Made by a program: the position numbers and the translations under genes
DNA from: Oreohelix idahoensis
Lineage: Eukaryota > Mollusca > Gastropoda > Stylommatophora > Oreohelicidae
NCBI GenBank assembly: GCA_024509875.1
Contig: JAMPIV010019839.1
Coordinates: forward strand, 124,001 to 188,000
Length of the DNA stretch: 64,000 nucleotides
Direction of reading: 5' to 3'
Shown: positions 9,985 to 19,945 of the stretch, piece after piece
How the letters are laid out: the number at the start of each line of letters is the position of its first letter
Position numbering within the stretch: the stretch's first letter is position 1
Notes under the pieces: model-generated
The model's input: only the letters and a program-made list of their open reading frames with translations
What the model was told of the DNA's origin: nothing
The model's database searches: none

Positions 9985-10753
9985 GTCCAGTCGTTCTGAG
10001 TTTCACTTTCAGTTCTGCTACTACTAAATGGTGATCACTTCCCACATCTGCACCTCTTCTTACCTTCACATCTTGTAATGCATGTCTCCATCTACCATTA
10101 ATCATGATGTGGTCTATCTGGTTTCTGTCCCGACCATTTGGTGATTCCCATGTTAATTTGTGAATTTCTTTGTGTGGGAAAAGTGTTCCTCCAATGACCA
10201 GGTTTTTAATGCTACAGAAACTTATTAATGTATCCCCATTTTCGTTTGCTGTTCCGCTGCCGCATTTCCCCATTACTCTTTCATTATATGTATTGTGTGT
10301 TCCAACTTTCGCATTGAGGTCTCCCATTACTACGATAAGATCATATCTAGGTGTGTCTTCCATTTCTTTCTGCAGTTGTTGATAGAATTCATCCTTGACC
10401 TCTTAATCGCTGTCATTCGTTGGTGCGTAGCATTGTATTATTGTAGTGTTGGTGAATCTCCCTCTCAATCTTATTCTTATCAGACTGTTGTTGATGGGTT
10501 TCCATTCCAGTAATGTCCTTTCTATTCCTTTCTGTAGAATAATGGCTACACCTTCATTGTGATGTCCATCCTCTCTTCCAGAGTAAAGTACTGTTTCTCC
10601 TGTTGCTGTTTTAACTTTTCCTGTCCCTGTCCATCTGCTCTCGCCTATCACTAGAATGTGAAATCTATAGTTTCTCATTTCTGCTGTGACCTATTTTAGT
10701 TTACCCGTCTCGTTCATTGTCCTGACATTCCAAAATCCTATTCTTGTTTCGCG
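9985..10753 (-). pseudogene. LINE-1 APE endonuclease domain
   Basis: Nicks target DNA to prime reverse transcription. Visible motifs on the minus strand are IGFWNVRTMNETGK (start, about 10750), IGESRW, IIQCYAPTND (about 10430), VVMGDLNAKVG (about 10330), NQIDHIMINGR (about 10110) and GSDHHLVVAEL (about 10030), the last holding the catalytic Asp-His pair. Stop codons interrupt it at about 10695 and about 10400. Confidence 0.85.
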
Positions 10754-11160
10754 TTTTGCGGTCAGGACGTCCGTTTTCGTGTCAGTGGATTCCTTTCGGC
10801 TTTCACCACTGACAGTCATACGAGCCTCAGACTCCGGATGTCCATCCCGCAGCAAAGTTTGTTCATTTGTTGTCGTGTCCGTAACTTCATTTCTTTTTAC
10901 ATAGACAGGGGTGTCAGCCCTATGCTAAAACCCCGAACCTGGAGGACCAGGGTGTCTGCTTTAGTCTGACCCCTGCCCGCGCAAACCTGTCCAGCTTGGT
11001 AGAACCTTCCAGGAGTAAAATTCTCGCTGGCATAGCTCTGGGGGTAATGAGGGTATGCAAGCTGCCATACCTCGACAAGGTATTGACACCAGTGATGGCA
11101 GTTGCGACACTTGTTTCCATGTAATGCTGTTAAACTTTTAGTATCTTCTCCCTTTGACGT

Positions 11161-11660
11161 CGTCTCTGTCTGTGTATCGCAAGTTGTTGCTGTTATTAAA
11201 ATGTGTTACGGTTTAATCCCCGCTGGAGGTGGAATTTTTTAGACCGCAAACGGCTCCGGGGTCGACCCAGCTTCATGAATTGGGTGCCAGAGTAACCTTG
11301 GGGAGGTTAAAGGCGGCTGGCATGATGCTGACCGCATCACCCTAGTGTACTGTATGAACAAGAAAATATGGGCCTAACACCATATTCTCAATATGCCTCA
11401 ATGGGCATGTAACGGGATCCTGTGCCCCTTCCTAACAAAATGTTATAAATGTGAGATCTACAGTCATAGAGAGACATGAAATCCTGCGCCTGTCAGAGAA
11501 ACACAACTCACAAAACTATACAACGTAACTACTTACTTACCTCTAGAAGGCAATGGCCCCTTCACGCGCTAATTGATCTTTTATATAAACGTTGTTAAAA
11601 TTACATATTAACGTCACGTGTAGAGATTACCAAGTGTAACAAATCTTCAGAAAAAAAAAC
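11161..11660. other. Possible LINE-1 5' UTR or separate dispersed repeat
   Basis: The segment around 11225-11340 (GGGTCGACCC, AATTCATGAA, CCTTGGGGAGG) has higher GC than its surroundings and looks like repeat consensus, but no second copy is in the window to prove it. No ORF is supported. Confidence 0.25.
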
Positions 11661-11666
11661 AACATA

Positions 11667-11696
11667 AACACACACACACACACGCAAACACACACT
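11667..11696 (+). repeat. (AC)n microsatellite
   Basis: An imperfect AC dinucleotide run after a short poly-A stretch. Confidence 0.8.
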
Positions 11697-11699
11697 CTC

Positions 11700-12300
11700 A
11701 GGAGCTTACATTTAGAATTTTAAATACCCAAGACGACATTGTATCACAGTAGTAACTAGAACTAGATTCGAACTTGTATACAAATATTTATTGTTCTCAA
11801 TTAAAGACCTACTTTTGTATTTTGACCTGGATCTATATTTATGGCATCTGACGTTCTATATCCTATAGTAAAGTTCTAGAAAGAAAAAATGTGTACAGTT
11901 GTTTTTTTTCCTCCCAATTTTCTGAAGTTTCCTTGTCTATGTTGAAACGAATAAAATTTTCATTTTTTTTTCTGGAAGAATTAACGCTCTGGCTCGTGCC
12001 ATGTCAAAAGTTGTTGCTACATTTTTCTTTCTTTCTTTTTTGTTTTAAAGAACAGTTAGGTCTCCAAACTACAGGGTATTAAAAATAAGGACAGAGCATA
12101 ATACATTTGTCAATATCTGTCACAAATAGTTGTGATTATCGGCGGTTATGTTGCTTCTGTAACGATTATATCTGGATACGTCAGATACAGAATTGAAGGT
12201 TCTCACAATGACACCAAAATAAGGGTTCAGCAGGAGAAAAAAGCATTCACTGCATTTTGACATAAATTACATACAAAAATCGAAATCAAGCCCAGGATTA
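11700..12300. other. Unassigned interval
   Basis: AT-rich with T-runs near 11900-12040. Nothing recognisable as gene or repeat family. Confidence 0.3.
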
Positions 12301-12302
12301 CA

Positions 12303-12343
12303 TAAAAAAAAAAAAACACACACACACACACACACACCCACAC
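12303..12343 (+). repeat. Poly-A followed by (AC)n microsatellite
   Basis: About 13 A followed by about 11 AC units. This may be the tail of a decayed retroelement copy. Confidence 0.8.
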
Positions 12344-12617
12344 AGCTACCATTCGATTTTCAAGTCAGTCTTGATGCATGACTCTGGGACAGTGTTTCCC
12401 AATTATTCAGCAGACGTCAGAGAGTGTACGAAGAAGAAGAAGACTGAATCAAGTTCATCGATTTTGTTGATTAAAATAAACTGATAAATTTTTATTGGAT
12501 TTTGAATAAATAAGCAAGAAATGGTTACAGTTTTAAAAATGTGTGTTGTTACTCGTTTCTTCCTTAGTTAGTTGTGTAAACTGTAATTCTGAAGAATGTG
12601 TTTCATAAGGTAGAGCT

Positions 12618-12653
12618 GGGGGTGGGAGGGGTGGGAGGGGTGGGAGGGGGGGG
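12618..12653 (+). repeat. G-rich tract with G-quadruplex potential
   Basis: At least five runs of three or more G are separated by single T or A bases (pattern GGGTGGGAGGGG, repeated). This meets the usual quadruplex rule with 1-nt loops. There is no gene nearby for it to regulate. Confidence 0.7.
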
Positions 12654-12850
12654 ACTCGGATTGGGTTTACACAACCAAGGGGACGGTGGCCAGAAAATGT
12701 TTTGGAACTATTGTTCAGACTCATAAACTGATACTTGTACCGAATAAAAAGATTTCAATTTGTAACAGCATCACAGATGTTGAATTGATTGACAGGACTG
12801 GACAAATACCAGTGGATGGACATCTCTGTATTGTAGACAATGGTATACCT

Positions 12851-12957
12851 CATTCATTCATTCATTCATCATAACCCTCCACTCCCAAAGGAGCATAGGC
12901 CTTCAACAAACACACGCCAAGTCCTCTTGTCACGTACCATCATCTCAAGTTCTTTCT
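12851..12957 (-). mobile_element. LINE-2 family 3'-end fragment
   Basis: Minus-strand sequence just inside the (ATTC)n run matches the last 90 bp or so of the LINE at 43946-47163: the stretch coding HVFVEGLCSFGSG, then the 3' junction. Here the tail is (TGAA)n on the minus strand, whereas the full-length copy ends in GATA repeats. The fragment is heavily 5'-truncated, as is typical for LINE insertions. Confidence 0.75.
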
Positions 12958-13920
12958 GTATATATATATACACAAGTTAAAATATAGTTCATTAGAAAAC
13001 AGTTCCTTTCTCCATGTTGTTTTTCTACAACAAATAATGAACTTGTGAACAATAACAGCAGAAATACTGTAATCTCACCACATATTAATCATACCTCAGT
13101 AAAAATGTGAAAACATTCTACGACGACTGTGCTTCAGTAATGTTGAGATTTTTATTGCTACCACTAAACATTCAAACCGCGAGAAATACATCTTTACTCG
13201 TGCTGTCACAAGTCAGTGGTTTGAACTGTCTTTCCCGTGTATAATTAAAAAGGCACTTTCCCTTCAACCCATATCTGTTCAATAAGTCTAAACCTGAGTC
13301 ACGTTGTCCTTCCACGAAATTGTTGTTGTTGTTGTTTTTGTTGTGTAAGTAGGGCTGCTGAGCTTCTCGCTTTTTAGCAGCCAACACCAAGTTGAAGACT
13401 CCTTGGTATTATCTACACTGTAGATCTAGGCTTTTCCTGTGGCTTTTCTGACATTCCGAAACGTGTTGAGTTGAAGTCATGAGCTCCAGTTTCTCCAGCT
13501 TGGCTTTCATTTAAAGGATCGCCACATCTGGTTCCAAGCTAGGAGTAAGAAGTGCATGGCATACTGTGCATTCCCCGTCGTCCTAGCGGGCTCTCCAACT
13601 ATGCAGAGCTAAAATACAGTACTCTTGTTCTGGGCTTTCCTAAGGAATTGTCACGTCCTGCACAGAGCCACTTCTCAGCTTTCCCTGCCTATCACTGGGT
13701 CCATAGTGAGATCCTTCTGCATGCAGTGAACCAAGTCAAAGCCAAAGATTTACGCCTGAGGCTCAAGTGACTTCTCAAAAGCTTAGTGTACAATGCTGGG
13801 TTCTCAACAAATTTCACCACAAGAGGAATCCCAGGAAATGCGGGGATGATTTCAAAGGTCAATGAGGATGCAATTAGCCTCACAGACATAGGTTCACTTC
13901 CACGTACATATATTGTAGCA
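12958..13920. other. Unassigned interval with short simple repeats
   Basis: There is a TA run at 12959-12970 and a (GTT)n run at about 13320-13342. Open frames at 13552-13770 and 13786-14211 do not show recognisable domains before about 13925. Confidence 0.3.
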
Positions 13921-13924
13921 TTGT

Positions 13925-14415
13925 GCTTAGCTGGTGGTCATATAAGGATGACTCCAGATATGCCAACGTGCATCCTTCCACGAAATACCAAGGATATGTT
14001 GAGGTGCTGTCACGTGCTGGCATTCAATTTATGTATCTATTGCTTAGACAGCGCAGACTACGCTGGCTTGGTCATGTCCGCCGCATGGAAGCTGGTCGCA
14101 TCCCCAGAGTTAATTTCTATGGACAACTGCCAGATGAGAATGAACAGTCGGAAGACTGCAGCTGGGGTTCAAAGATGTGTGCAAGATAGACACGAAGGCA
14201 CGTGTTCGTAAGCAACCTGGAAGGATGAAGCTGCCGATCGCACCAAGTGACGCTGTTCCCTACGGCACCACCTCAGATTGGGCAAAGAGAACTTCTCACA
14301 ACAAGAAGAAGAGAAAAGAACACGCCGAAAGGAGCACCAGGGGAAAAAAGCGGCAGAGGCCTATCACCTCAGGGGCGCATTCGCATCGTCAGTTATTACT
14401 GAAGGGGGTTACTGT
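13925..14415 (+). mobile_element. LINE ORF2 C-terminal fragment plus 3' UTR (LINE-4 family)
   Basis: Plus-strand translation has VLSRAGIQFMYLLLRQRRLRWLGHVRRMEAGRIP, split across 13995-14110; RRLRWLGHVRRM is the best diagnostic. A basic tail and a 3' segment with CACCTCAGGGGCGCATTC follow, at about 14366-14383. The same 3' segment occurs on the minus strand at about 48597-48640, followed there by a (TAT)n tail. Frame breaks make it a relic. Confidence 0.65.
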
Positions 14416-14542
14416 AAAAACCTGAGATTTCTGCCTTCGGTTATTCTAAGACAAGTAGATTTACTGGCTTCTTAATGTAGATACCTTTTGTATTGACACA
14501 TAACTGGGTGATTATATTTTTTTAAAATTTATAAATATATCA

Positions 14543-14700
14543 GTGTCACAGAATGGATTGGGACGACCCCTTCTTCTTCCTAATCTCTGTCACTACGGCA
14601 GTAATCAGTACATTTTGTATTGATTTTATTGCGATTTTTCCGAGTTGCACAATTTTCTTTCTCTGTTCACTGGAGCAGATATTTGGTATCTTTATTCTTT
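14543..14700 (+). repeat. Dispersed repeat R1, copy 2
   Basis: Diverged copy of 4652-4800 in the same orientation. Shared landmarks are GTCACAGAATGG, CTACGGCAGTAATC.GTACATTT, GATTTTATTGCG and GCAGATATT. Confidence 0.5.
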
Positions 14701-14779
14701 CGCTACTTTCAGTATATTGTGCCTGTGATGATATCCGAGATTTCACCGTTCAAATTATAGCATCTAGTTGTTTGTAGGT

Positions 14780-15432
14780 ATAAAATAACATAGGAATTAC
14801 CGCGCCACCAAAATACTAGTTTTATTTCTCGGTTTCTAAAGGGTTAACGCCTAAAACACCGATAGTTGAAATAATGCCAATGTGACGTTACAGACTTGCA
14901 AGCCTTTAACCAAAACGCACGCGTGAATGTTAGTGTCGTTAGAAATCGTGTATTTCTTGGAAAAGACAAGGGAGAGAGAGGAGGAAATGCATAGACCCTG
15001 TATGAATTCTGAAACTGAAACTAACTGTCCAAATCGAACGATAGGAAAAATAAAGACTAAAAATGAAGATTAAAATGCTACCAATGCGTTATTAAATATA
15101 TAATATGCGTTAGTCTAAATATATTAGCTTAATGTAGAAAGAAAGATATGTTATTTGAATAAATATAAAGGAAAGACGAAAATGGTAAAAATAATAGCCA
15201 GAAGTGTAAAACCTTATGCATTAGATGACAGATCGGTAGACTAGTAAATATTTTCGTTGTGTATTAAATAGACTTAGATAATACTAGCGATATGGTAGAA
15301 TGAAGACAGATATAGACGTGCATAGGGCTTCTTTACTGATGCTGGCCATATTAATGGGTGTCTCCTGATTTGAAAATTGTAGGTTAACTTTTTGAAAATA
15401 GACGCGTAGGAACGGAAGTCACCTGATTGGTT
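14780..15432 (+). repeat. Left part of an old LTR related to the Gypsy LTRs (5' limit unknown)
   Basis: At about 15370-15432 the sequence (GATTTGAAAA..., GGAAGTC...TGATTGG) aligns with 18240-18280 of the young LTRs. Upstream of that I see only A-rich sequence without clear match, so the true start is not fixed. The old LTR is split here by the 468-bp-unit multimer and again at 17371 by the Gypsy array. Confidence 0.35.
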
Positions 15433-15434
15433 AA

Positions 15435-15895
15435 ACATAAATAACACATAAGGAAGGGAAACCCGAGGCCTGTAAACAGTAAATTAATATTAGACAAACA
15501 TAAAGGTATGTTTCAGGCACTCGTAAGAAATAAAGAAGTAGAACACTTGGACAACAGAAAAACAACAGACGTGAGTGGCTTACCCAGGGTTCGAACCCCG
15601 TACCTTCCGTACGACAACTCCGCCTAGCTATCAAGCGAATCACACTGACCCCACGGCCAGCTAGGCATCCCCAAAAAAGGATGCTTTGCTGACTATTTAT
15701 CAGTACGAAACACACAAGATAACACCGGAAGTATACAGTGGGCAACTCAGCCCTTTAATGACGCAATCACTTCTGTTGTTCCCCTATTAACAGTATGTGT
15801 CAGTCCAAACAAGACAAAGACCTTGATACTGGGTCCAGTAAATAGTAGAAGACTTAAGGACAGTAGTATAGAACAGAGGGTAGGTTTCTGGTATG
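15435..15895 (-). repeat. Inverted portion of the 468-bp multimer
   Basis: Minus-strand copy of unit positions: the last ~105 bp of one unit (15791-15895) leading into the first ~356 bp of the next (15790 down to 15435). The unit junction is preserved, so the inverted part was itself copied from a tandem template. The B box is at 15587-15597. Confidence 0.85.
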
Positions 15896-15899
15896 GAAG

Positions 15900-16367
15900 T
15901 TAATAGGGGAACAACAGAAGTGATTGCGTCATTAAAGGGCTGAGTTGCCCACTGTATACTTCCGGTGTTATCTTGTGTGTTTCGTACTGATAAATAGTCA
16001 GCAAAGCATCCTTTTTTGGGGATGCCTAGCTGGCCGTGGGGTCAGTGTGATTCGCTTGATAGCTAGGCGGAGTTGTCGTACGGAAGGTACGGGGTTCGAA
16101 CCCTGGGTAAGCCACTCACGTCTGTTGTTTTTCTGTTGTCCAAGTGTTCTACTTCTTTATTTCTTACGAGTGCCTGAAAACATACCTTTATGTTTGTCTA
16201 ATATTAATTTACTGTTTACAGGCCTCGGGTTTCCCTTCCTTATGTGTTATTTATGTGTATACAATACCAGAAACCTACCCTCTGTTCTATACTACTGTCC
16301 TTAAGTCTTCTACTATTTACTGGACCCAGTATCAAGGTCTTTGTCTTGTTTGGACTGACACATACTG
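15900..16367 (+). repeat. Complete 468-bp unit
   Basis: Begins TTAATAGGGGAACAACAGAA and runs to the next TTAATAGGGG. The tRNA-like part spans about 16020-16120, with A-box-like 16031-16042 and B box 16093-16103. No acceptor stem closes, so it is not a tRNA gene. It has a hairpin CTGA...TCAG at about 15987-16001. Confidence 0.85.
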
Positions 16368-16675
16368 TTAATAGGGGAACAACAGAAGTGATTGCGTCAT
16401 TAAAGGGCTGAGTTGCCCACTGTATACTTCCGGTGTTATCTTGTGTGTTTCGTACTGATAAATAGTCAGCAAAGCATCCTTTTTTGGGGATGCCTAGCTG
16501 GCCGTGGGGTCAGTGTGATTCGCTTGATAGCTAGGCGGAGTTGTCGTACGGAAGGTACGGGGTTCGAACCCTGGGTAAGCCACTCACGTCTGTTGTTTTT
16601 CTGTTGTCCAAGTGTTCTACTTCTTTATTTCTTACGAGTGCCTGAAAACATACCTTTATGTTTGTCTAATATTAA
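16368..16675 (+). repeat. Truncated second direct 468-bp unit
   Basis: 308 bp nearly identical to 15900-16207, ending at the right target duplication. B box at 16561-16571. Confidence 0.85.
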
Positions 16676-16689
16676 TCACCTGATTGGTT

Positions 16690-17365
16690 GCTGAGCATAA
16701 CTAAGAAAGTGAAATAAATACCCAGGAAGACGAGCGTTCCTTGCCACTTTCAAATTAAATTTTCTCATGTAAAGTTAATAACGTTTACAGACAAGTGTGA
16801 TCAGATGCCTTAGCCGTTCTGTTATTCAGCAGGAGATCTTGTGTGACCATTTATGGCCTGTAATTAACTTACATAGTGAAAAAAACTCGATATTTCGGTA
16901 AGACCAACATTTATATAATTATTATTGTATTTGAAAATGTGTTTGTCATATTGATTATGTATGAATATTTGAAGGGGAGAGTCTCAGTCGTACAAGTGCC
17001 ACTTCAACATGATACGTAAAGTCATTAAATGGGGTTAGAAAATCTTACAGCTTCATGTAAAAGCCCTACAGCTTTGCTTGTACTTTGGGAGATAAAAGAA
17101 AATATATATAATTATATAAAGAGTAAAGCCAACATCAAACTTTGTGTTGTTTCACCGAGTTGCTAAGAAAGATATTATCATTGTGGGGAAAGAACTTAAT
17201 AAAATCCTTAGAGTTTTACTTAAAAGTTGGGATTAATAAGGAATTTATAAGGGAAAAGACTTTAATGAATAATGTTTGAGTTATAGCCAGAAAATCACTG
17301 GCCATCTTTATGTAATACATGTTATTACCTGAATGTATTTATGAAATTATAATATTGTGTTAGGA
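16690..17365 (+). repeat. Middle part of the old related LTR
   Basis: A GGTAAGA followed by an ACATTTAT...TATTGTATTTGAAAATGTG stretch (about 16900-16940) parallels the GGTAAGAATG...TTTAATATTTTGAG part of the young LTRs (18470-18510). The continuation is on the other side of the array at 41025. Similarity is patchy, so this is a diverged relative. Confidence 0.4.
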
Positions 17366-18323
17366 CTAGGTGTGATGAATTTACCGTGATACAACGTTAA
17401 AATATCTCCAATTATAAAGATAACATGTAGGGATAAAAATAATGCGTAAGATACTAGGAGACATGCTCGCCATGCCCGCATTTCCTACCGCCATTGACAC
17501 TAACTAGTTAAACATGCAGACGAAACGGTACCCTTGTAGACCGGAGGGAAACGGAGATATAAAAAAGGAAAAATATGACTGAACACGTGTTTAAATCTAG
17601 AAAGGCAAAAAGACGCAAGTTGTAGTTTAAGGAAAAAAATTCACGCCACTAGTTGACACAATGTAAGGAAATGGACAGAAAAGACCTTAGCTCTTATTCG
17701 AAACAGTAATATCTTGGACGTTTTACGGTACTTGGTTGTTTTATTTGAATTCAGCGGCAAACGCCGTGGAGTAGGTTCGAAAACAAATTTCAAAAAAATT
17801 ACCCTTGAGAAAAGTAGGTTTTTTCTTAATCATAATGTTATGAAAATAAAACCTAGCTAGTTTGATAGCCCATCTTAAGCAGATAAATAATATACTTTTA
17901 ATTATACAGACGGACAGATAACACGGAAGATATTGACGAAAGACTGTATGGTTCACATCAGACTGGCGAACAGTATTGTTGTGCATACTTTCACTAAAAG
18001 TCACATTTTGCGTCCTTGAGACATAAGAATGCAAAAATCAAGCTGTAATGAACGAGAGGGGGAAGGTTGGAGAATTGTGGCTAAAAATAACTTAGGAGGC
18101 AGGTTTGTGCAGGTTTTGCGTGTAGTTGGTCCAAGAAACAAGTGTGTTTTTGTGAAAAATCAAGTAGAGACAGACGGACCAACAGACAATAATACATACT
18201 TGACTGAGATCTGACTGAAATTTGACTTTTAGTTTGAGGATTTGAAAAAAGTTAGAGGGGAAGTCTGTGATTGGACAAATGTATTCATATTAGCAAGAGA
18301 GAGACACACATTTTTTGCCATTT

Positions 18324-18331
18324 TATATAAG
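18324..18331 (+). promoter_or_regulatory. LTR TATA box and start region
   Basis: TATATAAG with a TCAGT/TCATT-like initiator about 20 bp downstream (18346-18353). The same box is at 25416-25423, 32572-32579 and 39661-39668 in the other LTRs. It would mark the U3/R boundary; this is inferred from sequence only. Confidence 0.5.
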
Positions 18332-18470
18332 TCTGTCCAGTGACACAGTCATTAACTGCCAGTGGTGTTTTCCAAGGAAGAATACATAAAATTTAGTGGG
18401 ACGCCATACTCTAGCCAGCAGCTCAGCTGAGTTTTGCTAGTATTAACTGTGTTCTCAATTCTGAATTCTG

Positions 18471-19500
18471 GTAAGAATGAAAGCATTTATCTTGTTTATT
18501 TTAATATTTTGAGTGATTGATACTGCCATATCATGAAAAATGATTACGACAAGTAAGTGCTCGCTCTAGGTCCCCAGCCGCAGTTAAGGGTCTAAAGACA
18601 AACAAATAATATATGGACACCTAACGAAGACTATGGAGGGCGGATCAATTATTGAGATCAGTGGGAACATATCACCTATCTTATTGAATAAAAGAGGAAA
18701 CTATTGAAATAATATCAGATGCAATGCAGTCTTGGGGAACTGGTACTATGTGAAAACAACTGGGTAAGATGTGCTATGTTGGTCAGAGAGATCTGACTCA
18801 GTCTGTGTAATGTTGTTTTGTGGTGTGTGTGTAAGAGTGGCGCAGTGAATAGAGTACTGACACATGGCACAACTTTTGTTTCAGAATTGTGAGTTTCTGA
18901 TCTGGCACTACTATTGTGCCAGATAATCTTATAGAAGTATCAAGAGAGTGCCTGTGCAGCCTAACTTATTTTACTCCAGCTAATGAGAGGAGTGGGCCAC
19001 GGGAATTCTGTGCTACGTCATTTCAGGCCAGTAAACTGCAACCTGGCCTGCTGGAGATTCATCAATAACTCCCACCATCAATAGAGACATAAAGATTGTA
19101 AAGATCCGTTAAGATCAGTCCCTATGTTAAGGACTATAAACTGTTTACACATAGATTGAGCATGATGACGCCACCCCAACGTGACATCCAGTACTAGTTC
19201 TCCCAAAGACAGTATAGATAACATTAATAATAACCATTTTATAATATACCTATGTACACAGATTGCATTTTATTATGCCACATATTTATGCATTTCATTG
19301 ATAAACCCATATCCTTTTATATGTTCTGACCAAACTAAAAACATTGGTTCAGAACAAATAAATTGAAAAAAAATTGTTAAGATTTAAACTAAAACCACCA
19401 GAGTTAGTTCAGTGTGTTATAGAATTTATTATTAATATTATTAGACTTATTAATTACATGTATGTGTCTGTATATTATATTACTACACATTACATTTCAG
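18471..19500 (+). other. Candidate intron within the LTR transcript leader
   Basis: Donor-like GTAAGAATG at 18471 and acceptor-like ACATTTCAG ending at 19500 lie downstream of the TATA box. The donor motif GGTAAGA also survives in the diverged old LTR (about 16895). Splicing would shorten the leader by 1,030 nt before gag. Inferred only. Confidence 0.3.
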
Positions 19501-19689
19501 TACCCTAGACTTTTTAACGTAGCTACATTCATGATAGTAGAAGAGATCTGTTTGAGGTCGTAAGTGGTAGTAAGAAGGGCCTTCTGTAATTCACATAAAC
19601 ATTTATCTCAGGAGCCTTCACAGCTGACCTCATACATTACACTAGGTAACATAACAACCATACAATACCATCAAAACCACTACAAATAT

Positions 19690-19706
19690 TGGGGTCTTGT
19701 CCGGGG
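19690..19706 (+). promoter_or_regulatory. Primer binding site, copy A
   Basis: TGGGGTCTTGTCCGGGG lies 5 nt after the LTR and is conserved at 26800-26816 and 33936-33952. It resembles the TGG...GTCCGGG sites primed by tRNA 3' ends in retroviruses and Gypsy elements. The tRNA species is not assigned. Confidence 0.7.
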
Positions 19707-19945
19707 ATATTAAGTTTATCAAAGATAGTAGGATATTCTGGTGTGGGAATTAAACTAGTGGGGACAGAGTTGTATAAATTTAAAAGTGTCCCTTAAAATA
19801 AAAAGTGGAAAATAAAAGTTGGTGAATCTTCACAGCCAGTGGTAATTAATTAATTAATTAAAATATATTACCTTGATAATTACCCTTTGTTGTTTACCTT
19901 GGTAATTATATATATTTGAAATTACCTTAGTCATTGCTAAATTGT

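Larger units (their letters stand above)
7783..11160 (-). mobile_element. LINE-1: decayed APE-type non-LTR retrotransposon
   Basis: The minus strand carries, in order, an APE endonuclease (about 10750-9985), a basic linker (about 9950-9400), reverse transcriptase (about 9350-8330) and a C-terminal segment with WSWVGHVLRR (about 8040). The 3' end is set at a GAA-rich run near 7783-7800, where similarity with the second copy at 63147-63615 stops. The 5' limit is uncertain. Several stops and frameshifts break the ORF. Small fragments of the same family lie at 4195-4300 and 63147-63615. Confidence 0.85.
15433..16675 (+). mobile_element. Multimeric 468-bp tRNA-like retroelement with inverted 5' part
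   Basis: This 1,243-bp insertion is flanked by a perfect 14-bp duplication TCACCTGATTGGTT (15419-15432 and 16676-16689). Inside are an inverted part (15435-15895), then one complete direct unit (15900-16367) and a truncated direct unit (16368-16675). Direct units start TTAATAGGGG with a period of 468 bp. Each unit carries a B box (GGTTCGAACCC) and an A-box-like TGGCCGTGGGGT about 60 bp upstream. A long target duplication plus a tandem-with-inversion layout points to target-primed reverse transcription of a multimeric RNA. Open frames across it (about 104-119 codons) are spurious. Confidence 0.8.
17371..19684 (+). repeat. LTR1 (2,314 bp)
   Basis: Starts TGTGATGAATTTACC and ends AAAACCACTACA, giving TG...CA termini. 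A TATA box lies at 18324-18331. It is followed by a primer-binding-site-like TGGGGTCTTGTCCGGGG. A conserved minus-strand open frame (17741-18034) appears in the LTRs but has no domain and is conserved only because the copies are young. Confidence 0.9.

Noticed and set aside
15960..16020. Hammerhead ribozyme in the 468-bp unit
   Set aside because: The minus strand has CTGACTA and GAAA nearby, but the essential G after N7 is missing and the sequence between does not form stem II; it is better explained as a simple CTGA...TCAG hairpin.
16020..16120. tRNA gene
   Set aside because: A B box is present but no acceptor stem closes and the T stem pairs only three bases. It is a tRNA-derived repeat.
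15945..16304. ORFs of 93-119 codons repeated in the 468-bp units
   Set aside because: They run through the tRNA-like region and differ only by truncation. Tandem copies explain the apparent conservation.
17741..18034. 97-codon minus-strand ORF kept in the LTRs (also 24834-25127 and 39078-39371)
   Set aside because: Conserved only because the LTRs are nearly identical. It lies upstream of the TATA box on the opposite strand, has no domain, and is cut in LTR3 by a 1-nt change.
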